Shown piece after piece: positions 1-5,977 of a stretch of 6,298 nt of DNA. This DNA is from Alphaproteobacteria bacterium. GTDB taxonomy: Bacteria; Pseudomonadota; Alphaproteobacteria; Acetobacterales; Acetobacteraceae. Each line of letters begins with the position of its first letter. The stretch's first letter is position 1. The stretch lies in the NCBI GenBank assembly GCA_026225015.1, contig JAMFRY010000286.1, positions 1 to 6,298 of the forward strand, written 5' to 3'. The translations under genes were made by a program, and so were the position numbers. The notes below the pieces were generated by a model. The model was not told the origin of the DNA. It saw only the letters and a list, made by a program, of their open reading frames with translations, and did no database searches.

Positions 1-1
1 C

Positions 2-541
2 GTCTCAAGAGTGCTGGTCGTTTGTCCCACCTCGCTGAAATATCAGTGGCAAAGCGAGATTGCCCGCTTCTCGGGGCGGGAAGGTGAAAATGCCGCGCAT
101 GTGATCAGCGGCGGCCGGGCGTTGCGGCAGAAGAAATACGCCCTGGACAATTTCTGCAAGATCACGAATTACGAGAAGCTCAAACCCGATCTCGACCTGA
201 TCGCCGAATGGGCGCCCGAGCTGGTCATCGTCGATGAAGCGCAACGGGTGAAGAACTGGAACACGGTCGCGGCCCGCGCTCTAAAACGTATCGACAGCGC
301 CTATGCGATCGTGCTGACCGGCACGCCGTTGGAAAACAAGCTGGAAGAGCTGATTTCCATCGTCCAGTTCATCGATCAGCACCGGCTGGGGCTGGCGTGG
401 TGCGGCTGGTCAAGACTTCTGAAGGATACCAGAGTTTTCAATTTTTCTTTGCTGTTTTGCGCCCCTCTTTCGATATTTTCTTCCTGCACTGATTATAGGC
501 CACGGCCGACCGCACCAGCGTTGTCAGCGCTGTCGCATTAA
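2..541 (+). pseudogene. Truncated SNF2-family helicase (N-terminal ATPase half only)
   Basis: The frame is open to the left edge, so the true start lies outside the window (a GTG at 11 is only an internal codon). Counting from that GTG, the protein shows SNF2 (superfamily 2) ATPase motifs in order: motif Ia VVCPTSLKYQW (residues 3-13), a Walker B/DEAH-type box VIVDEAQRVKN (72-82), motif III VLTGTPLENKLEEL (101-114), then the conserved run IVQFIDQHRLG ending at residue 127 (base 391). SNF2 proteins continue here towards the RecA-like helicase C domain. This frame instead gives unrelated residues, runs antisense into the 3' end of the neighbouring DUF1801 gene and stops at 541. None of the three forward frames resumes SNF2 sequence after 391, so a rearrangement is more likely than a single frameshift. 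Without motifs IV-VI the product should not remodel or translocate DNA. The family call is firm; calling it a pseudogene is inference from the missing half. Confidence 0.8.
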
Positions 542-842
542 CCTTGTCGCCCTCAATAAAATCGATTGCCCGCCGCGCATTGCCCTCCAGCCCGGCGTTG
601 AACAGCTTGTCCGGGTCCGGCAGTTTTGCCCCATAGGCAAAGGTTAGTTTCACTTTGCCCTTATGGGCATTGGCCACAGCAATTAGCCCGTCGCGTGACC
701 ATACCGGGCTGCCCATCCATTTCCATTCCTCGACAATTCCCGGGTCTGCCGCCAAAATAATTCTACGAATCGCGGCAAACACTTCGCCCCGCCAGTCCGT
801 GATTCCGGCAATCAACTGATCAACTTTTTCCGAAGCAGTCAT
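438..842 (-). CDS. DUF1801 domain protein
   Basis: A 134-residue protein. The DUF1801 signature is visible as WKWMGSPVWSRDGLI (residues 40-54), HKGKVKLTFAYGAKLPDP (60-77) and LFNAGLEGNARRAIDF (80-95). The lysine-rich tail (KKISKEGRKTAKKN) may contact nucleic acid or simply be disordered. The family is small, cytosolic and frataxin-like in fold; its biochemical role is not settled, so no reaction is assigned. I chose the ATG at 842 because the minus strand carries AGGGAG 9 bases upstream, and the conserved domain begins soon after. An in-frame ATG at 893 would add 17 residues with no family resemblance and would overlap the putative promoter. No membrane segment or signal peptide is seen. The gene converges on the truncated helicase, whose last codons overlap its 3' end, and is divergent from gloC. 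It looks monocistronic and intact. Confidence 0.87.
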   Translation of the reverse strand: MTASEKVDQLIAGITDWRGEVFAAIRRIILAADPGIVEEWKWMGSPVWSRDGLIAVANAHKGKVKLTFAYGAKLPDPDKLFNAGLEGNARRAIDFIEGDKVNATALTTLVRSAVAYNQCRKKISKEGRKTAKKN

Positions 843-873
843 AATGTCATTCTCCCTAAACGACACCTTGGCT

Positions 874-901
874 TTTAAAGCACCAATTGCCATCCAGCCA
901 A
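874..901 (-). promoter_or_regulatory. Candidate promoter for the DUF1801 gene
   Basis: Read on the minus strand, TTGGCT (complement of 896-901) is followed after 16 bases by TTTAAA (complement of 874-879), each matching four of six sigma-70 consensus bases. Transcription would begin near 867, giving an untranslated leader of about 25 bases that contains the AGGGAG ribosome site before the ATG at 842. Position and spacing are reasonable, but the match is modest and unproven. Confidence 0.3.
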
Positions 902-980
902 CTTGCCCTTACGCTTCAAGCGCTGGGCGCCCGCGCTCGACAAGGTCAGGACCGAATTGCGCCGCTTGAGAAAGAAGAGG

Positions 981-1616
981 ATGGGTAAGCTCAACATACA
1001 AATCATCCCGGTAACGCCGCTCCAACAAAACTGCGCACTGATCTGGGATGGGGATTCCAAAAGAGCCGCCATCACCGATCCCGGCGGCGATATTCCCCGA
1101 ATTCTTCAGGCCATCCATGAAGCGGGCGTCACCGTCGAAACCATTTTCATCACCCATGGCCATCTGGACCATGCCGGCGGCGCGGCTGACCTGGCTGCGG
1201 CGCTGAACATTCCGATCATGGGTCCCGATCGGCGCGATCAACCGCTAATCGCCGATTTCGCGAAACAAGGTGCGCGTTACGGCATGGAGGCCAAGGTTTT
1301 TACCCCCGATCGCTGGCTGGAAGAGGGTGAAACCATTACCATGGGCGGCCATGAATTCGCCGTTCTGCACTGCCCCGGCCATACGCCGGGCCATCTGGTT
1401 TTTGTGAACCACGCCGAGAAATTCGCGGTGGTCGGCGATGTGCTGTTCCGCAACTCCGTCGGCCGCACGGATATGCCCTATGGCGACCATAACGCCCTGA
1501 TCTCCGCCATCACCGAAAAACTGCTGCCTTTAGGCGATGACTATGTTTTTATCTGCGGCCACGGCATCGGCTCCAGCCTCGGCGCGGAGCGGCGCAGCAA
1601 TCCGTTTTTACAATAA
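981..1616 (+). CDS. gloC: MBL-fold metallohydrolase, YcbL/GloC-type glyoxalase II
   Basis: A 211-residue metallo-beta-lactamase-fold hydrolase, close to the usual length of YcbL/GloC (about 215). Family members hydrolyse S-D-lactoylglutathione to D-lactate and glutathione in methylglyoxal detoxification, in the cytosol, with two metal ions. The full ligand set is visible: THGHLDHAGG (H59, H61, D63, H64), HCPGHTPGH with H134, GDVLFRNSVGRTD with D153, and the C-terminal CGHG with H194 followed by GAERRSNPFL, the short tail that marks the YcbL type and replaces the long helical domain of classical glyoxalase II. The frame is open upstream to an ATG at 903. I prefer the ATG at 981 because the typical N-terminus (KLNIQIIPVTPLQQNCALI) begins there, and the extra 26 residues are basic and unlike the family. 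The ribosome site is weak (purine-rich AAAGAAGAGG directly before the ATG), which leaves the start somewhat open. Other thioester or sulfur-metabolism roles of this subfamily cannot be excluded. Confidence 0.9.
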   Translation: MGKLNIQIIPVTPLQQNCALIWDGDSKRAAITDPGGDIPRILQAIHEAGVTVETIFITHGHLDHAGGAADLAAALNIPIMGPDRRDQPLIADFAKQGARYGMEAKVFTPDRWLEEGETITMGGHEFAVLHCPGHTPGHLVFVNHAEKFAVVGDVLFRNSVGRTDMPYGDHNALISAITEKLLPLGDDYVFICGHGIGSSLGAERRSNPFLQ

Positions 1617-1652
1617 TTGCCCCCATATTGATTCGGCTTCACGCGATTTATT

Positions 1653-1672
1653 ACCGGCGAAATTTTGCCGGT
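1653..1672. terminator. Inverted repeat between convergent genes, possible weak terminator
   Basis: ACCGGC (1653-1658) and GCCGGT (1667-1672) form a perfect 6-base-pair stem around the AT-rich 8-base loop GAAATTTT. It lies in the 77-base gap between the convergent gloC and metallophosphoesterase genes, where a bidirectional terminator would be expected. Neither side has a run of T, so it is not a canonical intrinsic terminator. Confidence 0.3.
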
Positions 1673-1693
1673 CATCGGCGGCTATACGGATCG

Positions 1694-2365
1694 TTAGGCC
1701 TGAAGATCAATCCACGACAAATGCCCGCCTTTGCCCGCACCCGTATCCAGGAACACCGCTTTTCCGCCTTTCGCACCGGTTTTGATCAGCGGCCTTCCAT
1801 CGGTGCTGCGCCGGTCATGCCCGCAATACAGCGTGATGCCGCTTGGTACGTCATCGACCCAATTGAGCACCCGCTCCGGCCTGCCGGCGCCGGTCACCCG
1901 CCCGGTGGTCTGGCCGTAAATCGCCCGCGCCAACAGCCCGTCCGGCCGGCCTGAGGGAAATTCCGGCGGCGGCTCAACCAGCATCGCCGGATGAAAGCCG
2001 CCATGCACGAAAAACCGCTTGCCGGATGCAACCCATCCCGGCGCCCGCGTGATCTCCAACCCGGCGCGCGCCGCCAATTCGGGTGAGAGTTCAGAGAGGG
2101 TTTTTTCAACCCGGTCCGATCTTTGGATCGCATCCCCCCGCAAGGCGCGCAGCAGTTTGAACTCATGGTTGCCGAGCAGGAACAGGCCGCGCTGCTCGTC
2201 GATCAAGCGGAACATGATCTCCAGGGTTCCCGGCGTATCGGGACCGTCATCCACCAGATCGCCAAGCTGAATGATGAAGTGCTCGGTATCGGCGGCGATG
2301 GCGAAGGCCTTGGTATCGCCGTGCACGTCGCCAATAACGCGCAAGGACCGGCCGGCGGGGATCAT
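1694..2365 (-). CDS. Calcineurin-like metallophosphoesterase
   Basis: A 223-residue phosphoesterase of the PPP/ApaH-like branch. All the metal-site blocks are present in order: GDVHGD (residues 12-17; D13, H15), GDLVDDGP (35-42; D36), GNHE (65-68; N66, H67), FVHGGF (119-124; H121) and CGHD (181-184; H183). The closing FLDTGAGKGGHLSWIDL (205-221) is the usual last strand pair of this group, in which related enzymes cleave phosphomonoesters, diadenosine polyphosphates or phosphoprotein. The substrate cannot be told from sequence. The arrangement indicates an active, cytosolic, two-metal enzyme with no signal peptide or membrane segment. The start at ATG 2365 places the first motif 12 residues in, as is normal for the family, and AAGG lies about 5 bases upstream. 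The gene is divergent from the large Hint-domain gene, with 166 bases between them, and convergent with gloC. It appears intact and single. Confidence 0.88.
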   Translation of the reverse strand: MIPAGRSLRVIGDVHGDTKAFAIAADTEHFIIQLGDLVDDGPDTPGTLEIMFRLIDEQRGLFLLGNHEFKLLRALRGDAIQRSDRVEKTLSELSPELAARAGLEITRAPGWVASGKRFFVHGGFHPAMLVEPPPEFPSGRPDGLLARAIYGQTTGRVTGAGRPERVLNWVDDVPSGITLYCGHDRRSTDGRPLIKTGAKGGKAVFLDTGAGKGGHLSWIDLQA

Positions 2366-2450
2366 CCGCGCCTTATCCGGGGTTTGCAGGAAAAACTCAA
2401 ATTTACGGGCGCGGCCGATTTTGGCTAAATTTTAAGGTTGTTAATTTTGA

Positions 2451-2478
2451 TTGGCGAAACCCGTTAAAATTGTATAGT
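2451..2478 (+). promoter_or_regulatory. Candidate promoter for the Hint-domain gene
   Basis: TTGGCG (2451-2456) is followed after 16 bases by TATAGT (2473-2478), a five-of-six match to the -10 consensus. It lies in the noticeably AT-richer spacer between the divergent phosphoesterase and Hint-domain genes. Transcription would start near 2485, about 47 bases before the GTG used for the large gene. An upstream TTGATT (2447-2452) would leave a spacer of 20 and is less likely. This is a pattern match only. Confidence 0.35.
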
Positions 2479-2508
2479 TCTCCGTTTGTGACCGGCCGGA
2501 TCCATTCA

Positions 2509-2532
2509 ATGCGCAAGCGACGAACCCTGTAG
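2509..2532 (+). other. Seven-codon mini-ORF overlapping the start of the Hint-domain gene
   Basis: ATG at 2509 opens a seven-residue frame (MRKRRTL) whose TAG stop (2530-2532) shares its last base with the GTG at 2532, in the arrangement TAGTG. Such overlaps can let a terminating ribosome restart on a codon that has no ribosome site of its own, and none is seen before this GTG. The mini-ORF itself has only a poor GGA about 8 bases upstream. It may be chance. Confidence 0.2.
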
Positions 2533-5500
2533 TGAGCGGCGGCATCTTCATCCCCACCACCGGAACCCTGGAATTGCCGGGCCAGCTTTCCTTGAGCGGC
2601 ACCAGCGTCGATTTCGGCGCCATCGCGGCGGGTTCCCTGAACCTCGGCGGGACCGGGATTTTTGCCGATAACGCGACATTCGGCGGCGACATCTCCATCG
2701 CTTCGCAAGGCCTGCTGGATTTCGCCGGCACGCTGATCGCCGGCGGCAACGCCCAGACCCCGGACCAGCCGGAAGTGAGCCTGGCCGCTGGTGCCGTGCT
2801 CACCGGAAGCGGGCGTCTGGTTGCCGCCGATTCCGGAATCCTGACTGGAGCCGGCACCGTGCTGGCGGCCGGCGGCGATACCCTGCTGCTGGCGGCGGGC
2901 AGCATCGGCGGCGGCGCGCAGGTGCAGGTCGATGGCGGCGGGGTGCTCGGTTTGGAGCCGCAGCTTACATTGGATAGCTCGGTCACGCTCGCTTTCGGCT
3001 CGGACTACGGCGTGGCGCCGATCATCGGCGGCTTCGCAGATAGCCTCGCCCAGGATGGTGGCGTCATCGTCATCAACGACCCGCAGATATTCGACGGCAC
3101 CATCACCGGCTTCGCGCCCGGCGACCGGCTGGTTTTTCCGGGGCTCACCGGCCTCAGCCTGTCCAATATCACCAGCCAGTCCTTCGTGGTAACGGGGCGC
3201 AACAGCGCCAGCCAGGTCGAGCAGGTTACGCTGCACGCGCCCATCCCGGCGGGAACCACGCTCGCTTTGGGTGTGGATGGGCAAGGCGACGCGCAGGTCG
3301 GCCTGCAAAATGCCGCTGAATTATTCATCGGCGGAAGCAGTTTCAGCGCCGGCCAAATCGAAGCCAGCGCAGGCGTGGGACAAAAGCTGCTCGGCCTGCA
3401 AATGCTGCCGCCGGGCTGGACAACCCAGAGCCTCACGCTGACCCTGGCCGTCAATGCCGGAGACCTATCCTATGGCACGGTAACGCCGGCAACGCAGCTT
3501 GTGCTCACCGCCGCAAGTCCAACCGCGCTGAACAATCTGCTTTCCCAAATCACCTACACCGCCGGGCTGTCAGCCACCGCCGATGCGCTGGTCGCCACCG
3601 GCAATACCGGCCTGCTCGCAGGGCTTTCCAGCAGTGTTCCAATCACGATCGAACCGGGCGGCACAGTCATCGGATTTGCCACTCCGCCAACCGCCGAGCA
3701 GACCGCGATTTTCAGCGGTTCAACGGCAAGCATGATTCTGGTCACGCAATCGGCCGCGCCGGGAGAATTAAGCGTTTCGGGTGCGGCGGATTTTGCCGAT
3801 GTCCTGGCGGCAAGCGGTATCGGCGGCACGGCCTTGATCGTGGATGTTGGCGGCAGCGCCATTTTTGACGCAAGCGCGCATGTGACGCTGGGCGGCGATG
3901 CGACTATCGGTGACGCAGGCGGCGCCGGTACGCTTGGGATTGTTACCTCGGACTTCGTAGCCAACGCCAATCTCGTGCTGGGCGGCAATTCGGCGGCTTC
4001 AGGCAGCGCCGCCGAGATCACCGGCGCGCTCAGCGTGGCGGGCGGTTTGCTGGTGGGGCAGGCGGCCACCTCCCGGCTGGATGTCAGCGGGATTTTAAGC
4101 GCCAACGCCACCACGATCGGCGCCGCCGGCACATTTACCGCCAATGGCGGCGCCTCGATCGCTTTTGGCGGCTTGCTGGATTCCGGCACGCTGTTGCTTG
4201 AAAACGCCGCGCAGGCAACCGCGCAGGCGCTGGTTCTGGCCGGCCAGCTCACGCTCGGCGGCGATGCCACGTTAAGCGGACTCAGCAGCGCGATCATCGC
4301 CACCGGCGGCGCGCTTACCCTGGGGCAGGGCGCCGCGTTGAGCGCTTTCGGGCTGAACGCGCTGGGCGGCAGCGTGCTTGACCAAGGCGTGCTGCTTCTG
4401 GGAGGCAATCTGCTGGCCGATACCGGCGTCACGCTGGCGGGCGGCGGTCTCCAGGCATCGGCCGCAACCATTGCCGGAGCTGGGATAGTTTCCGGTTTCG
4501 GCACGCTGGAAGCAGATGGCGCCGGCGCGAAAATCCTGCTGGATGGCGGAGAGATTCTCGCCAGTGGCGGCCTGCTGACGCTGAATGGCAATGTGACGCT
4601 GCGCAATGGCGGCAGCATTATCATTGCCGGCTCGGCGGCGCTCGACCTGCTGCAGGGCGCCGCGGGCGGAGAAATAAACTTCGCCGGCGCCGGCGCGGTG
4701 TTGACAGTGAACGATTTCGTCGCGGATTCCAGCGCCGTGGCCGGGATGCTGGCCGGTGATGTCATCGACCTCATCGGTGTTGCGCCAAGCCTGGTGACCT
4801 ATGCGGGTGGCACGATCAGCGCGGCCGGAAGCAACAGTTTCGCTTTGGGCATCGCCGCCAGCCAACCCCCGCTTACTATCCTCCCGGATGGCGATGGCGG
4901 CGCGCTGCTCACTTTGGGCGGCGAAATGGCCTGTTTCGCCGGCGGCACGCGGCTGTTGACGCCGAACGGCTATGTAGCGGTGGAGGCGTTCAAGCCGGGC
5001 GATCCCATCATCACCCGGCTGGGTATCCGCCGGGCGGTGCGCTGGATCGGCCGCCGCAATGTGGAACTTGGGGCTCGGGCCCGCCAGGAATTGCGGCCCG
5101 TGCTGGTGCTCCCCAGCGCGATGGGGCCGGGAATCCCAAGCCGGGCGGTTCGGCTCTCCCCCTCGCATGCGGTGTTCATCGAGGATGTGCTGGTGCCGGT
5201 GATGCATCTGGTCAACGGCGCGACCATCCTGCGCGAGCGGCGCGCCGCCGTCACCTATTACCACATCGAGCTGGACCGGCATGACGTGCTGATGGCCGAA
5301 GGCCTGCCGGTGGAGAGCTATCTCGATACCGGCAATCGCGGCCAATTTCAGCAGGAGCAGGGGGTACGGGGCAGTGCAACCCGGCCCTGCGCCCAACTGG
5401 TCACCGGCGGCGCAAAACTGGCGCGCATCCGCCGCCGCCTGCATGAATTTTTGCTCCGCGCCGGGTTTTCCGTGGCGGCGGAGCCGGAGCTGCGCGCAAT

Positions 5501-5867
5501 CGCCGGCGAAGCGACCCTCACGCCGCAGCTTCGCCGGAACCGCGCGTTGCTTACCGCGCGGTTTGACCTCCCGCCGCATTCCGGCCGGCTGTTGCTCCAT
5601 GCCCGCGGCGCGGCGCCGGCCGAAACCGATCCGGATTCCGATGACCGGCGCGAGCTGGCCCTGTGCCTGCGCCAACCCCGCGCCAAACGCCAACGCCTGG
5701 CGCTGGGGGCGGGATGGTACCGCCAAGCGCCCGGCGATACAGGAATATGGATGAGCAGCAGCGGCGAGATTCTGCTCCCGCCAAACACCTGCGAATTGAC
5801 GCTGAACCTGGTAGCTATCGCGCAACACTGGCGCCGGCCGGTTGACTTGGCGCCGGCGGGCCTCTAG
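2532..5867 (+). CDS. Beta-helix repeat protein with Hint_2 domain (putative surface/secreted adhesin)
   Basis: A 1111-residue protein. Residues 1-250 and about 380-795 are Gly/Ala/Val-rich short beta repeats of the kind that stack into a beta-helix (for example LTLGGDATLSG, GTLLLENAAQ). Residues about 265-375 read as an Ig/cadherin-like insert (PTALNNLLSQITYTAG). From Cys801 (MACFAGGTRLLTPNG) to about 935 is a Hint_2 (Hedgehog/intein) domain with PGDPIITR, RLSPSHAVF (H879), VPVMHLVNGATIL, YYHIELDRHDVLMAEGLP and VESYL. A basic, Arg-rich extension to the end resembles the C-termini of acetic-acid-bacterial Hint proteins. The cysteine and SPSH histidine suggest a possible autoprocessing fold, but cleavage in this family is not established. 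No signal peptide, membrane segment, autotransporter barrel or calcium-binding RTX repeats are seen, so the export route is unknown. The GTG at 2532 is the only start codon after the in-frame stop at 2475-2477 and has no ribosome site, so the 5' end may be truncated. Surface adhesion is inference. Confidence 0.85.
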   Translation: MSGGIFIPTTGTLELPGQLSLSGTSVDFGAIAAGSLNLGGTGIFADNATFGGDISIASQGLLDFAGTLIAGGNAQTPDQPEVSLAAGAVLTGSGRLVAADSGILTGAGTVLAAGGDTLLLAAGSIGGGAQVQVDGGGVLGLEPQLTLDSSVTLAFGSDYGVAPIIGGFADSLAQDGGVIVINDPQIFDGTITGFAPGDRLVFPGLTGLSLSNITSQSFVVTGRNSASQVEQVTLHAPIPAGTTLALGVDGQGDAQVGLQNAAELFIGGSSFSAGQIEASAGVGQKLLGLQMLPPGWTTQSLTLTLAVNAGDLSYGTVTPATQLVLTAASPTALNNLLSQITYTAGLSATADALVATGNTGLLAGLSSSVPITIEPGGTVIGFATPPTAEQTAIFSGSTASMILVTQSAAPGELSVSGAADFADVLAASGIGGTALIVDVGGSAIFDASAHVTLGGDATIGDAGGAGTLGIVTSDFVANANLVLGGNSAASGSAAEITGALSVAGGLLVGQAATSRLDVSGILSANATTIGAAGTFTANGGASIAFGGLLDSGTLLLENAAQATAQALVLAGQLTLGGDATLSGLSSAIIATGGALTLGQGAALSAFGLNALGGSVLDQGVLLLGGNLLADTGVTLAGGGLQASAATIAGAGIVSGFGTLEADGAGAKILLDGGEILASGGLLTLNGNVTLRNGGSIIIAGSAALDLLQGAAGGEINFAGAGAVLTVNDFVADSSAVAGMLAGDVIDLIGVAPSLVTYAGGTISAAGSNSFALGIAASQPPLTILPDGDGGALLTLGGEMACFAGGTRLLTPNGYVAVEAFKPGDPIITRLGIRRAVRWIGRRNVELGARARQELRPVLVLPSAMGPGIPSRAVRLSPSHAVFIEDVLVPVMHLVNGATILRERRAAVTYYHIELDRHDVLMAEGLPVESYLDTGNRGQFQQEQGVRGSATRPCAQLVTGGAKLARIRRRLHEFLLRAGFSVAAEPELRAIAGEATLTPQLRRNRALLTARFDLPPHSGRLLLHARGAAPAETDPDSDDRRELALCLRQPRAKRQRLALGAGWYRQAPGDTGIWMSSSGEILLPPNTCELTLNLVAIAQHWRRPVDLAPAGL

Positions 5868-5870
5868 GGA
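5842..5870 (+). promoter_or_regulatory. Candidate rpsD promoter inside the 3' end of the Hint-domain gene
   Basis: TTGACT (5842-5847), within the TTGACTT context favoured by alphaproteobacterial housekeeping promoters, matches five of six -35 bases. The -10 partner is poor: TAGGGA at 5865-5870 after 17 bases. rpsD is usually strongly expressed and needs a promoter close by, since the upstream gene is an accessory one. If used, transcription would begin near 5877, at the start of the structured leader. Confidence 0.3.
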
Positions 5871-5876
5871 GCAGCC

Positions 5877-5960
5877 ATGTTGCCGGGAACGTGGACAGGC
5901 CGTGGTGGCCTGCGCCCGCTCTTCCTGTTGTTCAGGAAGAGACTATCGGCGGAATTTTAA
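5877..5960 (+). CDS. Possible 27-residue small ORF / leader peptide before rpsD
   Basis: ATG at 5877 opens a 27-codon frame (MLPGTWTGRGGLRPLFLLFR, then KRLSAEF) ending at TAA 5958-5960. AGGGAG (5866-5871) sits 5 bases upstream, which is a better ribosome site than those of most genes in this window; it overlaps the TAG stop of the Hint-domain gene. The frame ends 17 bases before the rpsD GTG, and both leader hairpins lie inside it. The peptide is basic with a short hydrophobic middle and matches no family I recognise. It could be a leader peptide coupling translation into rpsD, a small protein co-translated with the Hint gene, or a chance frame in a GC-rich leader. Only good initiation signals and placement support it. 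Confidence 0.3.
   Translation: MLPGTWTGRGGLRPLFLLFRKRLSAEF
5896..5912 (+). promoter_or_regulatory. rpsD leader hairpin 1
   Basis: CAGGCC (5896-5901) pairs perfectly with GGCCTG (5907-5912) around the 5-base loop GTGGT. It lies in the 110-base gap between the Hint-domain gene and rpsD. No T-run follows, so it is more likely leader RNA structure than a terminator. A second hairpin begins only 6 bases downstream. Confidence 0.4.
5919..5941 (+). promoter_or_regulatory. rpsD leader hairpin 2 (9 bp perfect stem)
   Basis: CTCTTCCTG (5919-5927) pairs perfectly with CAGGAAGAG (5933-5941) around the 5-base loop TTGTT. The stem ends 23 bases before the rpsD ribosome site (AAAGG, 5965-5969). The sequence after it (ACTATCGGCGG) lacks a T-run, arguing against an intrinsic terminator for the Hint-domain gene. 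S4 is a known translational autoregulator in several bacteria, so a leader structure here could be its target; that is inference, as I do not recognise the fold as a described element. Confidence 0.45.
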
Positions 5961-5977
5961 CAAGAAAGGCAAGCGCC

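Noticed and set aside
391..437. Insertion-sequence remnant at the helicase breakpoint
   Set aside because: No terminal inverted repeat, target duplication or transposase fragment could be seen in the short junction.
1628..1954. A 108-residue plus-strand frame after gloC
   Set aside because: Mostly antisense to the metallophosphoesterase, whose complete motif set proves the minus strand is coding; no ribosome site or family match.
2403..3308. A 301-residue minus-strand frame reaching into the divergent spacer
   Set aside because: Antisense to the beta-helix repeats, with no recognisable motif; it would run across the spacer with the candidate promoter and into the upstream region of the phosphoesterase gene.
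3554..4774. A 406-residue Ala/Pro/Ser-rich minus-strand frame
   Set aside because: Its composition is the direct complement of the Gly/Ala repeat codons on the plus strand. No ribosome site or domain is seen.
2600..4900. Recurrent GGCGGC-type and CTGGGCGGCGATGC-like DNA repeats as a possible repeat array or CRISPR
   Set aside because: They are irregular in spacing and diverged, and are explained by codons for Gly/Ala-rich beta-helix repeats; no constant repeats with unique spacers.
4272..5828. A 518-residue open frame on the minus strand opposite the Hint-domain gene
   Set aside because: It is a shadow of a strongly biased GC-rich gene. Its translation is low-complexity (Arg/Ala/Gly/Gln) with no family motif, while the plus strand shows clear Hint_2 motifs over the same bases.
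5919..5941. Intrinsic terminator for the Hint-domain gene
   Set aside because: The stem is perfect, but it is followed by ACTATCGGCGG without a T-run, and it lies close to the rpsD ribosome site; leader structure fits better.
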